From Collybia mongolica (lineage: Eukaryota; Basidiomycota; Agaricomycetes; Agaricales; Clitocybaceae): a DNA stretch of 64,000 nt. Positions within the stretch are counted from its first letter, which is position 1. Each line of letters begins with the position of its first letter. Of the stretch, positions 46,609 through 56,541 are shown piece after piece. A program made the translations under genes and the position numbers. The stretch lies in contig JAAXNY010000004.1 of NCBI GenBank assembly GCA_013420905.1, positions 2,790,001-2,854,000 on the forward strand. Direction: 5' to 3'. The notes beneath the pieces were generated by a model. That model did not search any database. It was not told the DNA's origin and saw only the letters and a program-made list of their open reading frames with translations.

Positions 46609-48161
46609 TTGATAATGAACGGCACAGATGTCGACCAGAACGCAACAACGACAATTTCGTTTCCACTCCCTTTCCACATCCTTATGCTCGTCGGCCTTGG
46701 GATTTTTGGCTGGGCCATGAATTTACATGGACTTGACGCGGCAGGGATAGACGTGATCAGTGCCATGGACTTGCGGACGGATGGGAACAACCCCCTGCCA
46801 GCCCACCATACACCTAGACAGAGCTCGAATCTGTTTACTCTCTATCGGGCTCTATATCGCATATCTGTCGCATACGGTGTACTGTGTCTCGTGTCATGGT
46901 CGCTATATTTGTATGCCACAGGGGGAGATATTTTTCTTGTTGACGCTTTTGGATATATACCTGGACTCGCGGCCCTATCCGTCCTCGGCGCATTGTTTTG
47001 TCCCTATAACGTTCTGCATAAAACGGAACGGCGAAAATTTCTGCAGTATGCCTTCCAACTTTACTCTTTAAAATGTCTCTGACGCTATCCTTAAAGTGCT
47101 ATACGCCGATGCCTTACATCTCCCTGGGATAACCCCGTCTATTTCTCTGACGTGGTCCTAGCCGATATTTTTACCTCCTTTTCCCAAGTTCTTGGTGACA
47201 TATGGCTTTCGCTATGTATGTTGGTTCCTGGGAACAGCATTCTTGTTATACCTTTCGGGGAAGGTTGGGCACGTTGGGTCCTCCCAACGGTCATGAGGTA
47301 TGTATGGTGTACTAAATATTCATTGTGACATCAGTACTCAACTCATACCAGTCTCCCTTATCTAGTGCGCTTTCGACAATGCTTAATTGAGTATAATCAT
47401 CCAGCAAATACGTGTAACCGGTCACTGTACAATGCCCTCAAATATGCGACCGCGTTTCCTGTGATTTACTTGACCGCTGCCCAGCGGATAGTGATAGCCG
47501 AGCTCAGGAAAGAGAATGGCGGAAAAGCTATTGATACAAAATGGCATGGAGAGCACCGCCTCTTTAGGCTTTGGTGCGTGGAAAATTTGACTAATGAAGC
47601 TCGACTTATTCTTGTTATAGGTTGCTAGCTGCTATTATCAATTCTCTCTATTCGTTTTGGTGGGACGTGACGAATGATTGGGGTCTAACCCTCTTGAAAC
47701 CCCGATCTGTTCAAGAGGCACAAGGGCGACCCTCACCCCCACGACGGCTAGTTCTACCTCGACTTCATTCGTCCACACTTCTCATTCCAAAAGACTCTCT
47801 TGAGTCTCGTAACTCTGCGGAAGGCAACTCCCTACACATGGTGGGCCTTCCTAGCCAACTACAATCGCTTCAGGTTCCTGGACTGCGCCCAACTCTCTTT
47901 TTTCCTGAGCTTGTTTACCCGGTTGCAATTGTCCTCAATCTCTTATTGAGGCTCGCATGGTCAATGAGGCTTTCAAGCCTTGTCCAATCGCACGCAAGTG
48001 TTCCTAACTTTTGCCTAAAGCTCGCGGAACTATTGAGACGATGGATATGGGTGTTCATTCGCGTCGAGTGGGAAATAATCAAGAAAGGGCGTGAAGCAAA
48101 ACCTCGGACCGAGATTGATGATACGGACTACGGATTGATACCCTCTGCCACAATGGAGTAA
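46609..48161 (+). CDS. ERD1-like EXS-domain membrane protein
   Basis: EXS-family polytopic protein; yeast Erd1 acts in the Golgi in phosphate recycling and in retention of glycosyltransferases and HDEL proteins. Four exons: 46609-47045, 47097-47297, 47352-47573 and 47621-48161, giving 466 residues. An ATG at 46615 is an alternative start. EXS landmarks: PVYFSDVVLADIFTSF, GDIWLSLC, SLPYLVRFRQCLIEY, NALKYATAFPVI, and NSLYSFWWDVTNDWGL. About eight membrane helices can be seen. There is no SPX domain before it, which separates it from the XPR1/Pho90 types. A CACGTG box lies in the 168-base divergent gap with SNU23. Confidence 0.88.
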
Positions 48162-48674
48162 TCATAGACGGGTTCGGGACATACAATAGATAATGTGAGT
48201 TTACCTTGCCATGTTTCTCCCATGCCACTCTGATTCATTGATCTTTAGCATGTGTTACACCTGTAGTGAATACCAAACTAATATATTGATCAGAAAATAC
48301 CACGATGCTCCGCACTTTTGAAACGATAACGGCTCTATTGGACGCCCCGTTTGTTATCTCTGATGAGTGCGTACTCGTGATCACGGGTGGCTGTTAACCT
48401 TCCTACAAGGCTTCCCAGGACAGTAATATCGTGTGGCTCAATCCCCTGTTTGTTGCTATCTATAGTCACTTCTGCGGCAATCGTAGGAGCTGGAATAACG
48501 GATTATGCTTTCTGTAATTCTTTGATCCAAGATGAATACGAGGACTATGGTACGGAACAAGTCGGTGTGGTCACAGTGCGACGACCAGAAGGAACATGGA
48601 CAGTGAGCCCTGGGAGAAAGCTGAGTCCGCATTCTCACCTAGGCTGCAAGGAAGTGTGCCAAGTAGGGAGAGGA
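48162..48674. other. Intergenic between ERD1-like and formate dehydrogenase genes
   Basis: About 0.5 kb before the promoter elements of the formate dehydrogenase gene. A 99-codon frame (48387-48686) is present but resembles nothing I know. Confidence 0.4.
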
Positions 48675-48804
48675 CCCCCCACGTGACAAATTGCATAAAC
48701 AACTTTATGCGCATCTGACTTGCGATTGTATCTCACACCGGAAAGACTCGTTTCCCCACCATTAATCATCTGACGTGGGGACTTTTATTTCCTTGGTATA
48801 TAAG
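48675..48804 (+). promoter_or_regulatory. Formate dehydrogenase promoter: E-box, CCCCAC/GTGGGG pair and TATA box
   Basis: A run CCCCCCACGTGAC (48675-48687) contains CACGTG. CCCCAC at 48754-48759 and GTGGGG at 48775-48780 form an inverted pair; this core resembles Mig1/Cre1-type carbon-repressor sites. TATATAAG at 48797-48804 lies 55 bases before the ATG at 48859. Factor assignments are inferred. Confidence 0.5.
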
Positions 48805-48858
48805 ACGGAGGCATTTTACACTCCCCCCAACACAACTCACTCCCAACACTCAATCAAC

Positions 48859-50726
48859 ATGAAGGTAGCGTCTCTGAATACTCTGTCATCATAATCATGG
48901 CTTAAATTCGCTCAGGTATTAGCAATTCTTTATGAAGGTGGCAAAGCAGCCCGAGAAGAGCCCCGGTTACTAGGAACAATCGAAAACAAGGTAGGCTCAC
49001 CAACCATGCCGTGAACTTGCCATGTTTAATGTCTATGAAGCTGGGTTTGAAGGATTGGTTAGAGTCTCAGGGGCATGAATTCATCGGTGAGTTAACATTT
49101 AATTAGGTGTTATTAAAATCTAATTCCACACTTAAGTATGCGGTCACCTCATCGAGCTGAGTGCAACTAATAAATAAACATAAAGGTTTCAAGCAGCAAG
49201 GAAGGCCCGGAAAGTGACTTTCAAAAGCACATTGTCGATGTATGCTATAGTCTCATCAAATACAAGGCTCTCTAATGACATCATCGTGTAGGCTGAAGTT
49301 CTGATCACCACCCCTTTCCACCCTGGGTAAGTGCATACCATTAAAATACACTTCTGCATTATATCCTGATGGAGTCGATGAAGATACCTCACCCGTGATC
49401 TCTTTGAGAAGGTTCGAACAAATTTACATGACCGCGTCGCTAGTCATCGCTTATCGCTTTTCCAGGCCAAAAACCTAAAGATTTGCATCACTGCTGGCGT
49501 TGGGTCTGACCATATTGATTTGAATGCTGCGGTTGAGCATAGAATTCAAGTTCTTGAGGTATGTTCCTTCCTGGCCCTTTTCATCCCGGTGATTGCTAAT
49601 TTTTCCTAGGTTTCTGGTTCCAACGTTGTATCCGTCGCTGAGCATGTTGTTATGAGCATCCTCCTTCTCGTCCGTAACTTCACTCCGGCACATGAGGTAC
49701 ACCTTATATTTAATCTGAGGAGGTAGTTTCTTTCTTTTGACAACACATGCTCATAGATGATCGAGAGAGGGGACTGGCAGGTGTCGGACGTTGCTAGGAA
49801 TGCGTTTGACCTCGAGGGCAAGGTCGTTGGAACTATTGGTGCTGGGAGAATTGGCTATCGCGTACTGCAACGCCTTGTGCCGTTCGACTGCAAGGAACTT
49901 ATCTATTACGACTATGCTCCGCTCCCCGCCGGTATGGTTGAATTTTTTGGCTCATGACATCTGCTCATACAATCTAATTGCAGCTGCGGCTGAGTCGCTC
50001 AAGGCCCGTCGTGTGGAAGATCTAAAGGTGCGTTTTTGATCGTTGCTAGGTCACTAAATTCTTATTCTTTTCTAGGACTTTGTCTCTCAGGTGTGTGATT
50101 ATGAATAAATTTAGTATCGAAGTGTGAATTCTAGCTCCCAGTGCGATGTTATCACTATCAATTGTCCCCTGCATGAAGGCACGCGTGGACTAATCAATGC
50201 GGAGCTTCTGAAGCATTTCAAGAAAGGAGCATGGCTCGTTAACACAGCTCGTGGTGCTATCTGTGATGCAGATGCTGTCGCAGCAGCACTCAAGGCTGGG
50301 CAACTTTCGGGTTATGCTGGTCTGTCAAACTTATAGTGTTCTTCAACCTAATTCCTCATGAACAATTTGTAGGTGATGTTTGGAACGTCCAACCCGCCCC
50401 GAAAGAACATATTTGGCGCACAGTGAAGAACCCCCTCGGCGGAGGAAATGGCATGGTACCCCATTACTCAGGAACCACCCTTGATGCTCAAGCCCGATAT
50501 GCCACTGGGACCAAGAACATTCTCGAGAACTACCTCACCGGGAAACCACAAGAGGTGCAGAACGTTATTATCGGGTTAGGTTTGTCCTCTTCTCTTGTTC
50601 AATTTGCTCTCTTATCTGAGTGTCCTTTCTTTGACAAGGCAAATACGAAACCAGAGCCTGTAAGTGACACAACAGTAACATTTCATCTGCCAACTCATCT
50701 AATGCACGTTTAGATGGGCAGCGCTG
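48859..50726 (+). CDS. NAD-dependent formate dehydrogenase
   Basis: Oxidises formate to CO2 with NAD+, cytosolic in most fungi. Fifteen exons: 48859-48864, 48916-48990, 49041-49085, 49186-49239, 49292-49326, 49384-49411, 49466-49558, 49610-49696, 49757-49931, 49984-50027, 50076-50090, 50142-50319, 50373-50579, 50639-50659 and 50713-50726, giving 358 residues, the family length. Landmarks: [54 protein letters not shown], the NAD loop [16 protein letters not shown] with the conserved Arg, and [19 protein letters not shown] with the catalytic His. The join between exons 3 and 4 does not fit GT-AG rules: with GT-AG boundaries one extra base shifts the frame. Everything else is in phase. Confidence 0.88.
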
Positions 50727-51015
50727 AGTGGGTATGTCCTTGGCATCACATTTGTATATATTCTCCCCGCGCGTCATGTATTATTGTTATACAATGTAAA
50801 CGTATTCACCGTGAAATCAGTGATCCAACTATCGATGAAAGTTCTATATGCAAAGTATCTTAGACAACAAAAGACGTGATTGTTTGCCCAATCTTTTTCC
50901 CAAAAATGCATGGTGTCACTCCACTGAAAACCGGACGTGAAAGAAGTATTAGAAGGTGGTCCGACAGTGAAGTGTTTGGAAGAGGATTAGCAATCGTCCC
51001 CCTTTAGGAATAAAA

Positions 51016-53470
51016 CTATCCTTCACGTTTTCTTTGGTCCAAAACTTGATCTTTAAAGAACTTCTCGAGCTTTGTAGCATTCCTGGCGTAGATGCTGTGT
51101 TCCGGATTATAGAGACGGCAGTTATCAAAGACTAATTGTGCGTCAGCAACGAATGCATCGACTGTTTTATACTGGTTAGTTTCGAGTTTGTGCTCCATAG
51201 TGTTGAGATCTGAGAATGGGGTTTCAGCATTAGAAAGGTAGCAGACCCTAGCCAACCTTACCCATTGGATTTTTTATGACATCATAGTAATCAATTACCT
51301 CATCACCATCGACAGGCTTCTGGAAAGGCCATGCTTGTGGGTGACCCCTTAGCTCTCTTAGAAGCCGTTCCAGATAATAATTATCTGCGCTCCTTGGTGC
51401 TATTCGCCTCTCACTAATGATAATTATTAGAATGACCTGTGTCGTCGAGAAAATTTGATTGCGGCTACACACTTCATTGCCATTTCCAAAGACCACCCAC
51501 TTTCGCCTATTCCATGAAAGAAAATTCAGGTCATGAACGACGCCTAGGTTATCTCCATAAACTTACGTAGACCTGGGACATCCTTTGGATCAACAGTTAT
51601 ATCCGCCACAACCCCTGGTTGAAATTGTGGTAGGCCAGGATACACGATGTGTGATTTGGACATTTGTCGGATTTTCATCATAACCGCTTCCTGTTGTTGG
51701 GTGATTATATTGGCCTTGTCCAAGTAGTCTACCTTTCGTAGCATGGTGCACTGCATAATCGTACCCCCTTCATAATCCTTGATGTATGCGGCCCACACAG
51801 ATCGATCGAGAGTAATTTCCTTCGTGAATCCCTGTTTCTCAAAGTACCCCACGGCATAATTATCGGCATACGTAAGGAAATGCATCATGCCGGGATAAGC
51901 CTTCTTGATGTGTGTTTTGAAATGGTCCATGAGCATCCCCCCGTAACCCTGTTGGAAGTGAGCAACCACGTTGTAAACGGCGAGGATGACATACCTTTTC
52001 CTGATCTGCAGAAGCAGTTGCAAAGAAGACAATCTCGGCGAAACCACGATGGGGAAACGGTCTGAAACAGATGCCTCCTACAACTTTGTACCCCCGTTTA
52101 ATAATAGCTAAGCCTCTGGAGTTGGAATCATAAACAAGTCGGGCGATGTATTCACGCGGCATGTTGGGGAGTTGTTTCTGGAATAGTGTCTTCAAACCCG
52201 TTAGAATAACGAGCGATCGGGGTTGCTTGTCATTTTCTACTGGTGTTATTTGTATCACCCCTTTGCGCAGCTCAACAGCAGCGGCTTTCTCTGTCCTGGT
52301 CGGTGGCTGTTGCAAAACACTAAGCCACACAAGAGTAGGGACTTCGAAGCACTACGTACCCCTGCTGAAGCTCTACTGGCAGTATCCACAGTAACACCAG
52401 CAGCAAGACGAGTAAGTTGGCCTTCGTCCATCATGTCCTCCACCTTGACTATCGATTGATGACCATTTGTGCCATTACTTTTGCTGTTCATCTGAGCTTG
52501 TTCTTCTCCAACAGGGGGAAACAGAGAGGTTGGTGCAGTATGGGCTTTCTTTGACTTAGGCCCTTTCCCAGATGTTACTAAACCTTGCGACTTTACCCCC
52601 GGACCATTAGATTTCGCGCTTGGACCTTTCCTTCCTTTCCCAACACGCGTTTTCTCTATCCGGGAACCAGATGTTTTGATTGCCATACGAGCAGCGAGGG
52701 GTCTATCCTCCTCTTCATCTTCATCATCCTCATTTCCATCGTCTGCGTCACTGAGTGATGATGTTGAAATGCGCCGTTTCTTGTTTGGGGGTTGTGGGGG
52801 GTCACTCAGATCAGACGACGCAGGTGATAACGGCAGGCTTTGAAAAAGTTGTTCTGAAGACGGGTGAGTACCTAATGACCTTGACAAACGGCAAGATCGA
52901 ACCTGGTGATGAGGTCGGGTGTAATGTAGGGCTGACAAGAGAGAAATGGAGCTTCATTTGACGCCGCAAAGACGTGATATCTTCATCGACATAACCAAAA
53001 TCCAGAAGTTTGCCTACATCCTGAGTCGTGGATTTTCAGTATCCACCTGGCTGTGGGCTATATTCAGGCGTACCTAGCAGAGAACACCCTCTTAGCTGGT
53101 ATATGGAATGATAGCGGATGATACCAACCTGTAAGAGCTCATCTAAACGTATAGCTACCCGACTTCTGCGAGCGAACTCGGAAGGTCCGATGTCAGATTC
53201 GTCTGCGCCGTGTTGGAGGACATCATGACCACAAGAGCATTTCTGAAGATATGGTATGACTGTATCTTCGTCGTCGGAGCCGTATTGTCCAAGATCACCC
53301 AGAGATGATTCGGTCGGAACTTCGTCAAGAACAACATCAACATTAGGTGCGGGGTGAAGACCAGCACATGTATTGCAGGTTGTACAGGACGAATGTCGGG
53401 CAATTTTGAGTGCTAGTTGAGAATCATTGAGTCTATTTTGCTGATTGGCAGCCGGGTATGCAGCTTTCAT
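51016..53470 (-). CDS. GCN5: Histone acetyltransferase GCN5 with N-terminal Cys-rich module
   Basis: Catalytic subunit of SAGA/ADA, acetylating histone H3. Exons: 53129-53470, 52903-53020, 52360-52871, 51995-52306, 51567-51948, 51473-51506, 51262-51413 and 51016-51209, about 681 residues. The GNAT core shows EYIARLVYDSNSRGLAI, GGICFRPF, GYGGMLMDHFK and YADNYAVGYFEKQGF; the bromodomain shows HPQAWPFQKPVDGDEV, DYYDVIKNPMDLNTMEHKL and VFDNCRLYN. The N-terminal exons encode SCTTCNTCAG and KCSCGHDVLQHGA, a likely zinc-binding unit, and EFARRSRVAIRLDELL. The ATG at 53470 is the simplest start; an alternative upstream exon 53484-53558 reads PARFDDRGDTPRDTNPG and splices in phase, but I could not find its ATG. 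An intron of only 31 nt (52872-52902) is required for phase. Confidence 0.85.
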
Positions 53471-53629
53471 AGTAAATACGGACCTTCCGACGTCGTTCGC
53501 CACGGTGGCCTGGATTGGTATCACGTGGTGTATCACCACGGTCATCAAACCGGGCCGGCTAACCAATTGAGTCTTGAGATAGCAACTTGGAGCAATAGTC
53601 CGCCCGAACATTTCTTTTATGCCTTCCTT

Positions 53630-54655
53630 ATGAGTCTGTCATCCTTCCATTTTATTATCTTGCTATGTATCTCCAATATCTTATCAACCACTGCCTGGAT
53701 TAACTACCCCGCTGATGGGCTCGCGACAATAACTCACTACGAAATCCCTCGTGACTATGTGGCTTCCTGTGGATGTACACCGTCTAGTACACATTATCCT
53801 ACTGCAGCATTATCGCAAATGGCATACGGCAGCAGTAGGGCTTATGGTGCGTACTGGATACATGGCTTGAGAAAGCACTCATTCCTTAGTATGGCCTATA
53901 TTATTATAGGACCTGCCTGTGGCAAATGCTTCAACCTGACACTTTTGCATCCCGTTGTTGCTACGCCACCATTCACTCCCTCAACCATCAAAACTATCGT
54001 AGTGAAAATAACGGACTTGTGTCCACTGTCTGGAAACGGATGGTGCTCTGGAACCGAATCTAAGACCAACCCGTGAGAATCTTCACCCTCCACTCGCGAT
54101 GTTGAATCTAACGATGCTAATGGAGCGCTGGACAATATCTGAATTTTGACCTTGCCTTTCCATCGCCGGCAATCCCCGATGACTTTTTCCCATCCGACGA
54201 AGTATTGTATGGATATAAAGTAAGGACAATCACATAACGCGTGCTATCTGAGCTTCCGTTGTATCAATCAGGATTTCGGAGTATGGAACATCAGGTATCA
54301 AACCGTGTCCTGCCAAGACAAGTGGGAAGGTTCGAAGGAAGCTGCTGCGCTAGGAAGCGTGACAAATTTGGGCCGGGAAAGCGTCTGTTGTCCAGCAAAC
54401 CCGATAGTGGGTCACCTTTTGTAAGCGCGAACAAGACTCCTGACGTATAAACAGGGCAACGCGAACGACACCTGTCCCTCTTATTCTGATCAGAACGGTA
54501 TACCGTAAGTCGTCCTCGCCTGTTTTTCGAGGAAGCTAAGTATTTTTCTAATATCCAGTCCTGACACCTCAACTAATATAGCTATCTCATCAACACATTC
54601 TCATATTATTCACGTTGTTTCTTGGTTGTTGCTTTATGTCACGCTAGTTCATTGA
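53630..54655 (+). CDS. Expansin-like secreted protein (RlpA-like double-psi beta-barrel)
   Basis: Secreted cell-wall protein of the loosenin/expansin-like group, thought to loosen polysaccharide without hydrolysis. Six exons: 53630-53846, 53910-54072, 54126-54219, 54272-54406, 54455-54504 and 54559-54655, giving 251 residues. An N-terminal signal peptide (FHFIILLCISNIL) precedes WINYPADGLATITHYE. The barrel shows YGPACGKCFNLT, VVKITDLCPLSGNGWC, LNFDLAFPSPAIPDDFF, and VTNLGRESVCCPANP and CPSYSDQNGIP. Many cysteines are placed as in homologues. The C terminus is hydrophobic (HIIHVVSWLLLYVTLVH) after a Ser/Thr-rich stretch, so a GPI anchor is possible. It is divergent from GCN5. Confidence 0.8.
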
Positions 54656-54853
54656 GCCTGGGCCTGCCGGTCTTATCTATACATAGTCTATACTGGATTA
54701 TATACCCTGAGGAACTATTTATACCAGGAGTCATCAGAGATGTATTAAGAAGGAATACGGTTGGTAAGGACATCGGCTTTACTTTTGATATCAGATTATG
54801 CTAGGTGGCTAGTTGAAGGATTGTCTTATGCCTGTGGAAACAAAGAAAGGTTC

Positions 54854-56429
54854 TTACATTTCTGGGTCGGTTGGACTACGAAGTTTCTGGTATCGGTCAT
54901 TCTTCCCACCCAGAAAGAAACGGCGTGCGTAGCGAAGACCGCCTAGGTATACGAATGTGCCTGAGATGATTCCAACAATAATAAATCCAAAGAAGAGAGT
55001 ATTAAACGAAGGAAAGGAAGACGGCATCGTATCAGGCTGCGGCAGTGTACCTTCGGGTTTTGAAACTTCAATCGAGGTTCCCTCAGAAGTGTGGTCTGGC
55101 ATCCCAGTGACAAGTGGATTCAGATCCTGTTGGTGATAAATCACGATATATTTTATCGAATAAAAGATTTTCCGCAGGAAGAGCTTATCAAAGCTCAACA
55201 CGGGTAGGTACCTCATCAGCCGCTGTAGTTGTCTTGGCCTCGACATCAGCCTCGGGCTTGACTTCAATCTAGAACGGTTGAGCGTCAATTTATATCGGAG
55301 AGATATAGAGTAATAATCACTTCTCCAGAGTCGGCAATGATGACATCTTCGACAGGGCGGTCTTGTCCACCCTTCGGAACATTCTCTGTAGATACAAATA
55401 TTTGAATGTGGTCGCAGGATACTTCGTTTCGAATTTACCGATTTGGTGGATAATATCCATACCGTCAATGACTTTTCCGAATACAACCTAAATGACTAGG
55501 TATTAGACGCGTTCAGCGAGAGTATTGTGGTTACCAACGTGTTTACCATCTAACCACCCAGTTACGATAGTGCAGATGAACTATATTGGTCACGTCAAGG
55601 TTTAGCCATAGAAGAAGGAACAAAAAAACAAACGAATTGAGACCCTGAGAGTGATGATGAATTTCGCAGATATGGGAAGTGGATCAAAGCTCCTACCGTT
55701 TGTATCTTTACCAGCATTGGCCATGGAGAGGATGCCAGGTCCAGTGTGGCGGAGTTTGCTGTTCAAACCGTCAGATTTTGCGGGCTGCGATAGTTGTGAT
55801 AACCTACAAGTTCTCATCTGCGAACCGTTCACCATAGATTGACTATGTTATGTTACTAAGGGGACTCGCTCATAGAAAGGGACTGATATACCTTGCCACC
55901 TGTTCCATCACCCCGTGCTGAACGACCATAAGATTATTGGGATCATCGGTAAAGTAATACACGTACTGAAGTCACCGCCCTGAATCCTGACAACGAACGT
56001 GGGTTAGAACAACTCATAGAGATAAGAAGGGTACATACATGAAATCCTTAATGACTCGGTGGAATTTGGAACCTTTGTATCCAAACCCAAGTTCTTTGCC
56101 GTCTTTAGTCTTGCCCGTGGCCAATGCACGGAAGTTCTCGACGGTTTTAGGAACAGTCTATGAACGTGAGGCCCTGGACATACAACGAACACTTAATGTA
56201 CTTACCCCTCCGTAGAGACCCATAGTAACTGTTCTGATGGTAAACGAAAGTTCCTATATTCCTAGACATATGAAATGAGCGTACCCCGACCTAGATCCTT
56301 GTCTCCATGCTTGATGTCAAAATATACTTTATGTGTGATCCTTGGTCCCTTGGAAGCCTCGACGGACTGAGCACAGAAGAAAGCCGCAACGGATACGACA
56401 ACGAAAACAAGAGAGAAACGACCGAACAT
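54854..56429 (-). CDS. Secretory-pathway cyclophilin with C-terminal membrane anchor
   Basis: Peptidyl-prolyl cis-trans isomerase of the cyclophilin B type, in the ER/secretory pathway. Thirteen exons: 56285-56429, 56206-56228, 56039-56157, 55967-55986, 55892-55917, 55808-55842, 55697-55758, 55634-55644, 55539-55580, 55439-55487, 55321-55385, 55212-55268 and 54854-55126, giving 308 residues. A signal peptide ([16 protein letters not shown]) precedes VYFDIKHG. The cyclophilin core is clear: [64 protein letters not shown], and WLDGKHVVFGKV. Exon 8 is an 11-nt micro-exon inside the GSQFF active-site block. A 90-residue tail ends in a membrane helix ([19 protein letters not shown]) and a short cytosolic Arg/Lys-rich end. 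Confidence 0.9.
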
Positions 56430-56541
56430 TGTGAAAGATGAAGAGGTACGTGGCGATGGGAAACCCAAAATACTGTTGTCAACCGTGAGAATTTCTCGGA
56501 CTTTAGCAAAATACATATTGGAATCGCGACTACGGAGGAAA

